A stretch of DNA of 64,000 nucleotides from Lysobacter changpingensis (GCF_017308985.1 NZ_JADWPE010000002.1:868001-932000); one strand, 5' to 3'. Shown: positions 18,086 through 25,225, counted from the stretch's first letter. Notes: generated by a model not told the origin, from the letters alone. Program-made: numbers and translations.

Positions 18086-18114
18086 AAAAAGAAAGGCCGG
18101 CAGAAGCCGGCCTT
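18086..18114 (-). terminator. Terminator of entericidin-like gene 3
   Basis: Minus strand: AAGGCCGGC/GCCGGCCTT, 9-bp perfect stem with a 4-base loop, followed by TCTTTTT. It is 22 bases downstream of the stop at 18137. Confidence 0.85.
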
Positions 18115-18136
18115 CGCAGCGCACGCGACGCGTGGA

Positions 18137-18271
18137 TCAGTTGCTCGCCTTCTCGTCGATCTTCTGGCCGAGCTTCTCCACGTCCTTGCCCAGGCCTTCC
18201 ATGGTGTTGCAGCCGTTGAGCAGGACGAGCGACAGGGCGACGAGCAGCAGCGTGGCGATGGAACGCTTCAT
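18137..18271 (-). CDS. Entericidin-like small lipoprotein 3
   Basis: A 44-residue lipoprotein with signal MKRSIATLLLVALSLVLLNG and lipidated Cys21, mature part NTMEGLGKDVEKLGQKIDEK. It is more diverged than copies 1 and 2 but keeps the G-KDVxKxGxK pattern. GGGAGAGAC precedes the ATG at 18271. It has its own terminator, so the three genes are separate transcription units or a leaky array. Confidence 0.83.
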   Translation of the reverse strand: MKRSIATLLLVALSLVLLNGCNTMEGLGKDVEKLGQKIDEKASN

Positions 18272-18377
18272 ATGTCTCTCCCGGGAGACGTTGGGTCGAT
18301 GGGCGCGAAGCATCGCACGATGGCAACGGCGCCGCACCTGCCGGCGGGCGCCGTCCGCCGCGATGCGCGGATCCGGT

Positions 18378-19301
18378 TCAGTCGCGCATCAGCGTGGACT
18401 TGCCGAACAGGCTCTCCACCAGGTCCACCGCCAGCTTCGCGGTGCGGTTGCGCTTGTCGATGATCGGATTGAGTTCGACGATGTCGAGCGACGCCATGCA
18501 CCCGGTGTCGGCGATCATCTCCATCACCAGCTGCGCCTCGCGGTAGTTCGGCCCGCCCGGCACCGTGGTGCCCACGCCCGGCGCGATGCTGGGATCGAGG
18601 AAATCGACGTCGAAGCTCACGTGCAGGTGCGTGTTGTCGTCCACGCCTTCCAGCGCTTCCTCCATCACGCGCTTCATGCCGATCTCGTCGATGTAGCGCA
18701 TGTCGTACACGTCCAGGCCGTATTCCTGCACGAGGCGCTTCTCGCCTTCGTCGACCGAACGGATGCCGATCTGGCGGATCTCGTCCGGCCGCAGCGCCGG
18801 GGCGTCGCCGCCGAGGTTGATGAGCGCATCGGGCCCGAGCCCGCACAGGCACGCCACCGGCATGCCGTGGATGTTGCCGGACGGCGTGACCTCGTGCGTG
18901 TTGAAGTCCGCATGCGCATCGAGCCACAGCACGCGCAGCTGCTTGCCGGCCCTGCGGCAATGGCGCGCGACGGCGGTGATCGACCCCAGGCCCAGGCAGT
19001 GGTCGCCGCCCAGCAGGATCGGCATGCGACCTTCGTCGAGCTCGGCGCCGACGGCGTCCATCACCGCACGGTTCCACGCGACCACCTCGGCCAGGTGGCG
19101 GTAGCCCTCGACCGGCTTCTGCCAGGGATTGCGCGGACCGTCGAGATTGCCGCGATCGATCACGTCCACGCCGCGCTTGGCGAGCGCCTCCCCAAGCCCC
19201 GCGATGCGCAGCGCCTCCGGCCCCAACCGCGCGCCGCGGTGTCCAGCGCCGACATCCGTGGGCGCGCCGATCAGCGAAACGGGGGGATAGGTGCGGCTCA
19301 T
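18378..19301 (-). CDS. rocF: Arginase (ureohydrolase family)
   Basis: A 307-residue binuclear manganese enzyme splitting L-arginine to ornithine and urea. All metal-binding motifs are present: GGDHCLGLGS (His), WLDAHADFNTH (Asp-His-Asp) and SFDVDFLDPSIAPGVGT (two Asp). NTHEVTPSGNIHGMP matches the arginase substrate loop rather than agmatinase. The start at 19301 (MSRTYPPVSLIGAPTDVG) has AGAGGA upstream. It reads alone; no ornithine aminotransferase or urease gene is adjacent. Confidence 0.93.
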   Translation of the reverse strand: MSRTYPPVSLIGAPTDVGAGHRGARLGPEALRIAGLGEALAKRGVDVIDRGNLDGPRNPWQKPVEGYRHLAEVVAWNRAVMDAVGAELDEGRMPILLGGDHCLGLGSITAVARHCRRAGKQLRVLWLDAHADFNTHEVTPSGNIHGMPVACLCGLGPDALINLGGDAPALRPDEIRQIGIRSVDEGEKRLVQEYGLDVYDMRYIDEIGMKRVMEEALEGVDDNTHLHVSFDVDFLDPSIAPGVGTTVPGGPNYREAQLVMEMIADTGCMASLDIVELNPIIDKRNRTAKLAVDLVESLFGKSTLMRD

Positions 19302-19446
19302 CGAACGGGGGTCCTCTTGAGGTGTAGGCGCCCGGGGATCGACGTAAGTAGCTGAATCATAAGCAGATACGGTCAAACTTCTAGCCGAACGACCGCCGTC
19401 ACCCGCCGGAGCAGAAGTCCACGATACCGGACGCCCCTCAACCCGC

Positions 19447-19944
19447 CTACTCGCATTGTGTTCGCACCTCGCGCACGACCCATTTTCTCTTGCGCAACTC
19501 CGCACTCATGTCCATTGCGCAAACGTCGTTGTTGGTCTGTAAGCGAATGCTCTGCCTATTGTGGACCCTTAGATCGGCATAGCCTGGTTCACGTGCCGGG
19601 ATGAGCATGCCGACGACCTCCTTTGGGGGCGCACGCCTGGCCACTTGTTCAATGTTTCCTTCCGAAGTGAAGGTTTCCTCCACCAAACGCACGGGCTGCG
19701 GGAGATACGGCAGCACGACTGCGGCAGAGTCCGCCGGATCATCAAAGCCGCACAGCACCTTGGTCAAAAGTCGCCACAGCGTGTCGGGTTCGGCAGCCTT
19801 CGCGAAAACGACGGATCGGAAGTTCCGCAGTTCTTCGGACCGGCAAGGCGAGCCAGACGACGCGTCGGGAGAGCTAACTCCGTCTGCGGTTGCCGATACG
19901 GGGGTGACTGCTAGAGCCAAGGCCACAACAAATTCGCTTTTCAT
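19447..19944 (-). CDS. Exported four-cysteine protein, candidate periplasmic immunity protein
   Basis: A 165-residue protein that I do not recognise. MKSEFVVALALAVTPVSATADG looks like a Sec signal peptide. The mature part has four cysteines (SPCRSEE, KVLCGFDD, NDVCAMDM, RTQCE at the end), consistent with two disulfides in the periplasm. It starts 10 bases after the stop of the peptidase-like gene and is the last gene of the PAAR cassette. In type VI cassettes a small exported protein directly after the effector is usually the immunity partner, which is why I suggest that role; sequence alone does not prove it. Confidence 0.6.
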   Translation of the reverse strand: MKSEFVVALALAVTPVSATADGVSSPDASSGSPCRSEELRNFRSVVFAKAAEPDTLWRLLTKVLCGFDDPADSAAVVLPYLPQPVRLVEETFTSEGNIEQVARRAPPKEVVGMLIPAREPGYADLRVHNRQSIRLQTNNDVCAMDMSAELRKRKWVVREVRTQCE

Positions 19945-19954
19945 GGGTTCGAGC

Positions 19955-20971
19955 TCAATCTGCGTCGGGGTCAACAGCGGACACGTGAAGATGGTTTCGA
20001 TGGGTCTGGTCAGTGTTGAGCCAAGGGTCCGCCTTGAACCCACCGAGATTTTCCGAGTCTGCGAAGACGATCGCCTCAAATGTTGAATAGAGTCGGCTCC
20101 TCGCGCCCGACGCGATGTTCACCTGGAAACGGTTGATCGGCCGCCCTTGGGCATCTCGGTCATCAAAGTCATCAACGAACACTACATCCAGCCCCACGCC
20201 CATGCGATGCAGCACTGATCCAAGCATTGGGCGCCACGTGCTGCTGAGTACCAGTTCGTCGATGCCTGACTTCCAGGCCGCTTCGATAACGCCCTTATAA
20301 GTCAATGGATTGGTGCGCTTCAGAACATCGGCCACAGTGATGCGCTCCCCAGCCCCGATCGCGTTCGCGAACGCACCTTGCTGATAACGCAGGCGGATAT
20401 TCACGATCGGAAGGTCAATGTGGCAGCCCCAGTCACTGTGGCGGGCGCCTATCAGCCCGTCATATCGCCCCTCAAATATCGGCAAGAGGACAGCCGCCCA
20501 ATCGTCAATGATTAGGGTTTCCTGTGTGTCGGGACGTGGGAGCGCGGGCGGTGGAACGACCTCGTGACGTCCAGGAAATGGTGGAATCGGCCTTCCTTCC
20601 CCAGTTGCAGTAGGCGGTAACTCTGGTCTCGTTGCTGCGGGGCGGACTCGATTCCGCCCACGATCCTCTGCGAAAGGCCGGGTTAGAGTGGACGGCGCGC
20701 AGAGACGAGAGATGTCTGTAATGGAGAATTCGTATGAGAAGTCCTTCCATACATCGCCTGTCAGGTAGCCGATGTGCGTGTCGTCTGGCTTCTTGAAGGT
20801 TTGAGCATGCGCCGCCACTGGATAGGCAGCCGTAGTCGCGGGGCTTGCCTGGAGCCGACTCAAGCGGAGGTGCGGCAGTTCATGAATATAGACAACCGTC
20901 AAACCTTCCGCGTTTGGCGTGACACGGAATAGCGGCGAAATCCTACGGGCCTCGTAGGCGTCGTTACCCAA
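19955..20971 (-). CDS. Predicted M15-like peptidoglycan peptidase, candidate type VI effector
   Basis: A protein of about 338 residues. The C-terminal half (about 225-338) has LSSTWRPMLGSVLHRMGVGL then DVVFVDD, and THRNHLHVSAVD near the end. This matches the S-x-H-x6-D … HxH zinc layout of VanY/DacB-type D,D-peptidases. The N-terminal half has no recognised fold; a Pro-rich stretch (about 115-150) separates the halves. The frame starts at a TTG at 20971, directly after the TAG of the previous gene, with GAGG 12 bases upstream. No signal peptide is visible, as expected for a protein loaded on a PAAR spike. The start is uncertain. Activity is inferred from motif spacing only. Confidence 0.6.
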   Translation of the reverse strand: MGNDAYEARRISPLFRVTPNAEGLTVVYIHELPHLRLSRLQASPATTAAYPVAAHAQTFKKPDDTHIGYLTGDVWKDFSYEFSITDISRLCAPSTLTRPFAEDRGRNRVRPAATRPELPPTATGEGRPIPPFPGRHEVVPPPALPRPDTQETLIIDDWAAVLLPIFEGRYDGLIGARHSDWGCHIDLPIVNIRLRYQQGAFANAIGAGERITVADVLKRTNPLTYKGVIEAAWKSGIDELVLSSTWRPMLGSVLHRMGVGLDVVFVDDFDDRDAQGRPINRFQVNIASGARSRLYSTFEAIVFADSENLGGFKADPWLNTDQTHRNHLHVSAVDPDAD

Positions 20972-21310
20972 CTATATTTCGACCTCGGCGACATCATCGG
21001 GAACAGGAATAACCGGAGTTACGTAAGTGGTTCCGAGAAGCGAGAACGATTTTCCGTTGCTCGTTCTGTGAAGCACTCTTTCTTTGTTCCCTGCCTCGGT
21101 AACGACATATGGCAGGTTCCTGAGTTTACTCGCGCTGTCCGTGACGATTCGATCCGAAGCGCGTCCGCCGGGCGCTCCAGAATCGAGAGGCGCAGCAATG
21201 AAATGATATTGAATTCGACGGCCATCGGCCCTCACTACCTGCTGTCGCGCGTGATCTTCGGAAGCAGTCGTTTGCGCCAATGGAACGCCACGTTGTTGAG
21301 TATTTGGCAT
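20972..21310 (-). CDS. Unknown small protein of the PAAR cassette
   Basis: A 112-residue protein, MPNTQQRGVPLAQTTASEDH at the start and VTPVIPVPDDVAEVEI at the end, with no family I recognise. The middle (QQVVRADGRRIQYHFIAAPL, LRNLPYVVTEAGNKERVLHR) looks like beta strands and loosely echoes the adaptor-like domain after the PAAR repeat of the preceding gene. AAGGAG lies eight bases before the ATG at 21310, two bases after the preceding stop. Its stop touches the TTG of the peptidase gene. It may be a linker or chaperone between spike and toxin, or, if the TAG is suppressed or recent, the N-terminal part of the peptidase protein. Confidence 0.6.
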   Translation of the reverse strand: MPNTQQRGVPLAQTTASEDHARQQVVRADGRRIQYHFIAAPLDSGAPGGRASDRIVTDSASKLRNLPYVVTEAGNKERVLHRTSNGKSFSLLGTTYVTPVIPVPDDVAEVEI

Positions 21311-21312
21311 CG

Positions 21313-21886
21313 TCAGCACTCCTTGCACACTTCCAGTCCGTTACCACCTTGCTCAACCGTCTCGTCCGGGTAGAGCTCAAAGCGGGTGTATACAGACGAG
21401 TACCGCCGCGCAGTTTCGCCGGCGGTGTTGGTGCGCCCCCGATACTCCTTTCCCGCACCGTCGACGATGAGATACGGGAAGTCGGCGACCGGGCGCCCTT
21501 TCGCGTCCCTGACCACGAACTGGGCGCTGTATCGCACCCCAGACGGCGGGGCTACGTATGCCGGCGCGAGCCGCCGCGAGTCGCCCCCTGCGGGCGGACG
21601 TTCCGTCCGTAACGGAGAAGCCGCGCTGCAGCTTTGCGACGAGCTTGTGCCCGCAGGCGAGATCACTCCCGTCCGCCGCGACGAGGGGGCCGCTTACCCA
21701 GAACGCCTCAACGCCCGACACGACCTGCGTGGGACCGCATTGCCCGCAGAGCACGGGGTCCCCCACCCGAACGACTGGCCTGAGAACACCGTCGAGACAT
21801 TCGAGGTCGAACCCCGCCGCCCCCGTCAGCGCCTGACCTCCCCCGGTGGTGGGGTCACCCACCACACACAGGAACCGCTCGCTCAT
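21313..21886 (-). pseudogene. PAAR-domain protein with beta-rich extension, split by a +1 frameshift
   Basis: The first frame starts at ATG 21886 with MSERFLCVVGDPTTGGGQAL and carries a PAAR-like region (VVRVGDPVLCGQCGPTQVVS, VSGPLVAADGSDLACGHKLV). It then loses sense after about SVTDGTSA. A second frame, ending at 21313, continues with YVAPPSGVRYSAQFVVRDAK, GRPVADFPYLIVDGAGKEY and RGRTNTAGETARRY, an Ig-like or regulatory-domain pattern often fused behind such PAAR proteins. Moving between the frames needs one base skipped; a run of five C (21584-21588 on the plus strand) lies in the junction. It could be a pseudogene, a sequencing error, phase variation or programmed shifting. The ATG overlaps the preceding stop (ATGA). 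Confidence 0.62.
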
Positions 21887-22260
21887 TTGGGCATCTCGCA
21901 CGGAACCAGGAGCAGCTCATCGTCGTCGAACTCCACGATCCCGGAGGTGCTCTGCGGGCTTTCGACCAGCGTGTCTCCGTTCTCCAGTTGGCTTCCGACG
22001 ACCGCCAACGGGCGATCATTGACCAGCACCTTGGGGATGCCTGTCGAGATCCTGGACTCAGTGCCGTCGGAGTATCGGACGGTGTCGCCTACGCATGCGA
22101 CGAGGCGCCCCTCCAGCTCGTGAATCTTGTCGTGGACCGCGACCACAACGCCACCTCGTTCTGTCCTCGTTCCCAGCACTGCGATCCGGTACGTCCTTCG
22201 CAGGACGCGGTCTCCATGCGTATCGAAATTCAAAGTTTGCGGCGGGTTGCTACCAGGCAT
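21883..22260 (-). CDS. PAAR-domain protein (type VI secretion spike tip), first gene of the cassette
   Basis: A 125-residue protein. The PAAR-type core is LEGRLVACVGDTVRYSDGTE, then RISTGIPKVLVNDRPLAVVG and SQLENGDTLVES, the layout of the beta-cone that sharpens VgrG spikes. The first 45 residues (GDRVLRRTYRIAVLGTRTER) are an N-terminal beta-rich part. GGAG lies seven bases before ATG 22260, a good start. It overlaps the next PAAR gene by ATGA. No hcp, vgrG or sheath gene is in the window, so the cassette would be served by machinery elsewhere (inference). Confidence 0.72.
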   Translation of the reverse strand: MPGSNPPQTLNFDTHGDRVLRRTYRIAVLGTRTERGGVVVAVHDKIHELEGRLVACVGDTVRYSDGTESRISTGIPKVLVNDRPLAVVGSQLENGDTLVESPQSTSGIVEFDDDELLLVPCEMPK

Positions 22261-22400
22261 CCTTCGGCTCCTTCTTGTTGTCGGCACGTGTTGCAGCCGA
22301 ACCATAGGCCGACATCCCGACCTGATCGCAAGCTGATTCTTTCGCCTTGAACTAACCGTCCTTCCACTTTCAATGAGTGATGCAGACCCCGCGACACCCC

Positions 22401-22706
22401 ATGAATCGACCCGTCAACCGCATGCGCCCCGTCCATCCGGGCGAGATCCTGCGCGAGGAATTCCTTGCGCCATTGCAGATGAGCGTCAATGCGCTCGCCG
22501 TGAAGCTGCACGTGCCGGCGACGCGTCTGCACGAGATCGTCAACGAGCGTCGTGGCATCACCGCGGACACGGCCGAGCGCCTCGCCCGCTATTTCGGCGG
22601 CGACGCCGGCAGCTGGATGGCGTTGCAGGCCGACTATGAGTTGAAGACGCTGCCCAACCGGGCCGAGATCGCGCGCGACGTGCATCCGCGCGCGGCGGTG
22701 GGTTGA
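22401..22706 (+). CDS. higA: HigA-family antitoxin / XRE-type regulator, orphan
   Basis: A 101-residue helix-turn-helix protein: MRPVHPGEILREEFLAPLQM is the standard HigA opening, followed by the HTH NALAVKLHVPATRLHEIVNE and RRGITADTAERLARYFGGDA. In normal modules a HigB toxin gene lies just upstream and overlaps. Here the 140 bases upstream hold no HigB-like frame on the plus strand, so the antitoxin stands alone. Alternative starts exist at 22377 (GTG) and 22380 (ATG); none has a good Shine-Dalgarno. It diverges from the PAAR cassette and might regulate it, but no operator is evident. Confidence 0.82.
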   Translation: MNRPVNRMRPVHPGEILREEFLAPLQMSVNALAVKLHVPATRLHEIVNERRGITADTAERLARYFGGDAGSWMALQADYELKTLPNRAEIARDVHPRAAVG

Positions 22707-22758
22707 TCCGCGACGTCGCGCAGGACTTAGCCGGAGTGCGGCGGATCGTGCATAGCGT

Positions 22759-23163
22759 TCATGGATGCACTCTCACCAAGCGTGCGTAATGGGCCTTCAC
22801 TTCATCCACATCCGCGAAAACATCGATCAAACTGGCGCCGTGATGCAGCACGCGCTCCAGATGCGTGAAGAAGCCGACCCAGCAGCCTTTCGCGACGGAC
22901 GTGTCCGTGAAGTCGATGTGCTTGGCGATGTGGCCCAGCAGGTTCGAACCGACGGAGTCCGGGTTGTCCTTGAGGTACTGCAGAAGATGTGCGGCGTATT
23001 CGCGGCCCAAGCCGCACGCCTCGGCATAGTCCTGCACGGGCGGTACCTGCCAGTTGCTGTGCTGGCCTTTGCCCGGGTGGGACACGAAGGGCAGATCGAA
23101 GAAGGGCGCGCGGCCAGTGCGACGCGCGTAATTGCGTCGCGGCGGGAAAGCGGACTTCGGCAT
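22759..23163 (-). CDS. Unknown protein, 134 residues
   Basis: I do not recognise this protein. It starts MPKSAFPPRRNYARRTGRAP with AAGGAA before the ATG, and contains QDYAEACGLGREYAAHLLQY and FTDTSVAKGCWVGFFTHLER, which look like amphipathic helices of a soluble globular protein. No signal peptide or membrane span. Codon choice looks close to the host average, unlike the PAAR cassette. It faces HigA end to end (convergent). Confidence 0.65.
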   Translation of the reverse strand: MPKSAFPPRRNYARRTGRAPFFDLPFVSHPGKGQHSNWQVPPVQDYAEACGLGREYAAHLLQYLKDNPDSVGSNLLGHIAKHIDFTDTSVAKGCWVGFFTHLERVLHHGASLIDVFADVDEVKAHYARLVRVHP

Positions 23164-23596
23164 GATGGATTCCTTGGCTTATAGGAAATCCGCCACCGCT
23201 GCTAAATGGTGACGGACGACGCGGGGTTAGCAGACCGGGCCAAGGACCGGCGCACCTTGCGGTGCCCCCGCGCCGCCCGCCGTAAAGCGAACAGCACTGA
23301 CGCCCATCACGATGCGGGCATGAAAAAAGCGCCGAGCATCGGACGATGGGCGCTTACGCGCCTTAGCTGCGGGCTGCTAAACCCGATCACCGAATTTGCG
23401 GTGACTCGACAACGCTGCGCCCATCACGCAGACGGAGCAATGGGAAATAGTAGCGCCCCGCGACGCCGCGCGTGGCACACGCCAGTTCGCTCGTCCCGTG
23501 AAATCAGGGTGTGCGTAGAGGGGAAAATGGGCGGGTGGTCCGCCCTCGACACCAGGGCCGGACGACACTCCCAGCCATCACCCACGCGCCGCCAAC
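23164..23596. other. Gene-free stretch between the unknown gene and the tRNA-Thr terminator
   Basis: No convincing coding frame in about 430 bases; codon bias is absent in the open frames. A terminator-like hairpin lies at 23323-23355 (separate entry). A small inverted repeat TCACCG…CGGTGA occurs near 23387-23404. The stretch lies directly downstream of tRNA-Thr, a typical place for integration scars, but I see no repeat of the tRNA 3' end. Confidence 0.5.
23323..23355 (-). terminator. Terminator-like hairpin with no obvious gene
   Basis: Minus strand: AAGCGCC then inner CATCG/CGATG, then GGCGCTTTTTT. The stem is bipartite with six T after it. The nearest minus-strand gene upstream is tRNA-Thr, which has its own terminator at 23597-23620, so this may end a small untranslated RNA or be left from a lost gene. 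Confidence 0.55.
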
Positions 23597-23620
23597 AAAA
23601 AACCCCGCGATCCGCGGGGT
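23597..23620 (-). terminator. Terminator of tRNA-Thr
   Basis: Minus strand: ACCCCGCG/CGCGGGGT 8-bp stem with a 3-base loop, followed by a T run (TTTTTTG), 13 bases after the tRNA CCA end. Confidence 0.88.
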
Positions 23621-23633
23621 CTTCAAACGCGTC

Positions 23634-23709
23634 TGGTGCCGGCAGTCAGAATCGAACTGACGACCTACCGCTTACAAGGCGGTTGCTCTACCAACTGAGC
23701 TATGCCGGC
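23634..23709 (-). tRNA. tRNA-Thr (anticodon TGT)
   Basis: A 76-base cloverleaf. Acceptor stem GCCGGCA/TGCCGGC, D arm AGCTCAGTTGGTAGAGC, anticodon loop CTTGTAA (TGT reads ACA and, by wobble, other ACN), T arm with GTTCGATTC, and an encoded CCA at 23634-23636. All stems pair. It is a lone tRNA with its own promoter and terminator. Confidence 0.96.
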
Positions 23710-23718
23710 GAAGAGGGC

Positions 23719-23747
23719 ATTCTAGCCTGCGGCGACGCGCAGGTTCA
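23719..23747 (-). promoter_or_regulatory. Probable promoter of tRNA-Thr
   Basis: Minus-strand TAGAAT at 23719-23724 is a good -10 element placed 9 bases before the mature tRNA 5' end. A weak -35 candidate (TGAACC, 23742-23747) is 17 bases upstream. Confidence 0.5.
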
Positions 23748-23758
23748 TGTCGGAACGG

Positions 23759-24475
23759 TCAGCGCATGCGCGCGCAGTCGAGTTCGCGGGCCGGGACCTG
23801 CACGGCGGCTTCGGCACGCGCGGGATCGAACGCGGGCTTGGCGACGAGGTCCAGCCAGACGCTGGTGCGGCCGTCGCCCAGCGGTTCGGCGCGCGCGGGG
23901 AAGCCGGCGGCGACGAGGCTTTCGGCGCGGCGGCGTGCGGAGTCCTCGCTGCGGTAGCGGCCGAGCGCGATCGAGTTCGTCTCGTCGCCCTGACGGACGA
24001 TGAAATAGTCGTTGAAACCGGCGGCGGCGATGCGCTGCGTGGTCGCGGACGCTTCCTCGGCCGACGCCGCGGCGGGCAGGTAGACGCGCCAGCCTCGGCC
24101 GCTTCCGGTGCGCTGCTCGCGCGGCACGACGCGGGTGGCGACGGCCATCAGCACTTCGCGCGCATTCGATGCGGCGGCGCTGTTGGCGAACGGGCCGACG
24201 CTGTAGCAGCGCGCGGTTGCGATTGCAGGCGGCGCAGGCGCGGTGGCGGCCGACGCGACGGGGGGCGTTGCCGCCGGTGAAGTCGGCGCCGGCGCGGCGG
24301 ATGTCGTCGCGGTAGGCGCCGTCGCCTTCACCGTCTCGCTCGCCAGTTGCAGGCGCGCCACGCCCGCCGGCGGCACGAACGCGGGCGCGGGGGCCGGCGG
24401 CGCGCGCAGCGCCCACCAGGCGGCCACACCGAGATTGAGCACCAGCAGCAGGACGACCAGGGCGCGAGCGAGCAT
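23759..24475 (-). CDS. SPOR-domain membrane protein
   Basis: A 238-residue protein with an N-terminal membrane anchor (LARALVVLLLVLNLGVAAWW), an Ala/Pro/Thr-rich linker (about 50-85), and a region resembling a SPOR domain: ARCYSVGPFANSAAASNARE, YFIVRQGDETNSIALGRYRS and SARRRAESLVAAGFPARAEP. SPOR domains bind denuded peptidoglycan glycan strands at septa. It is the third gene of a birA-coaX-SPOR operon, starting 9 bases after coaX. A role at the division site is family inference. Confidence 0.82.
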   Translation of the reverse strand: MLARALVVLLLVLNLGVAAWWALRAPPAPAPAFVPPAGVARLQLASETVKATAPTATTSAAPAPTSPAATPPVASAATAPAPPAIATARCYSVGPFANSAAASNAREVLMAVATRVVPREQRTGSGRGWRVYLPAAASAEEASATTQRIAAAGFNDYFIVRQGDETNSIALGRYRSEDSARRRAESLVAAGFPARAEPLGDGRTSVWLDLVAKPAFDPARAEAAVQVPARELDCARMR

Positions 24476-24484
24476 GGGGCGATT

Positions 24485-25225
24485 CTAAGCGGCGGTTTCG
24501 ACCCAGGCCCAGCGGGCGAGGCCTTCCAGCACCAGCGTTGCGACTTCGGTCGCGTTCGGCAGGTGGCGGGCCAGCGCGTCCGATCCGCCGCCGTGCAGCA
24601 GGACCGGCGGCGCCTGACCGAGGCGGTCGGTCGCGACGCGCAGGCTGTGCTCGATCAGGGCCACGCCCGCGCCGTCGCAACCGGACACCAGCGCATCCTC
24701 GGTGTCGCTCGCGAAGTCCTCGTATGCGCCGCCGGTTTCCGGCAATTGCGGCGCACGCGCGTGCAGCGCTTCGCGCATCAGCGTCGGCGACGGCGCGATG
24801 CGACCGCCGAGATGGCGGCCGTCCGCGTCGACCAGATCGATCGTGAGCGCCGTCCCCACGCCGCACACCAGCGCCGCACCGCGAACGCGGGCGCGCGCGC
24901 CCAGCAGCGCGAGGAAGCGATCCACGCCGAGCTTGCGCGGATCGGCGTAGGCGATGCGCAGCTCGTCGAAACGAGGCTGTGTCCGCGCGATGGAAATGCG
25001 CCCGCAGCGCGCGGCCAACGCGTCGAGCACCGCGACCCGAAGGCCCTGCTGCGCGACGCTCGCCAGGTACGCGACGTCGATGCGCGCGGGCAGGTGCAAC
25101 GCCATCGCGGCGGCGATGTCCTCTTCGCGATGCGGCAGCGCGATGGCGTCGCCGATGCGGCCGTCCGCATGCAGGGGGGCGCATTTCAGCCGCGTGTTGC
25201 CGAGGTCGAACAGCCACGCGCTCAT
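24485..25225 (-). CDS. coaX: Type III pantothenate kinase
   Basis: A 246-residue ASKHA-fold kinase phosphorylating pantothenate, the first step of CoA synthesis. Motifs: phosphate-1 WLFDLGNTRLK, the pantothenate-site GVDRFLALLGARA, phosphate-2 CGVGTALTIDLVDADGRHLG and GGRIAPSPTLM, and adenosine-end VLLHGGGSD. Its ATG overlaps the birA stop (ATGA). Type III enzymes are not feedback-inhibited by CoA and need a monovalent cation. The birA-coaX pairing is common in proteobacteria. Confidence 0.94.
   Translation of the reverse strand: MSAWLFDLGNTRLKCAPLHADGRIGDAIALPHREEDIAAAMALHLPARIDVAYLASVAQQGLRVAVLDALAARCGRISIARTQPRFDELRIAYADPRKLGVDRFLALLGARARVRGAALVCGVGTALTIDLVDADGRHLGGRIAPSPTLMREALHARAPQLPETGGAYEDFASDTEDALVSGCDGAGVALIEHSLRVATDRLGQAPPVLLHGGGSDALARHLPNATEVATLVLEGLARWAWVETAA

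Noticed and set aside
23634-23709. Possible attachment site: a repeat of the tRNA-Thr 3' end near the far end of the low-G+C block
   Set aside because: No copy of the T-arm/acceptor sequence was found between 19300 and 19450, and there is no integrase gene.
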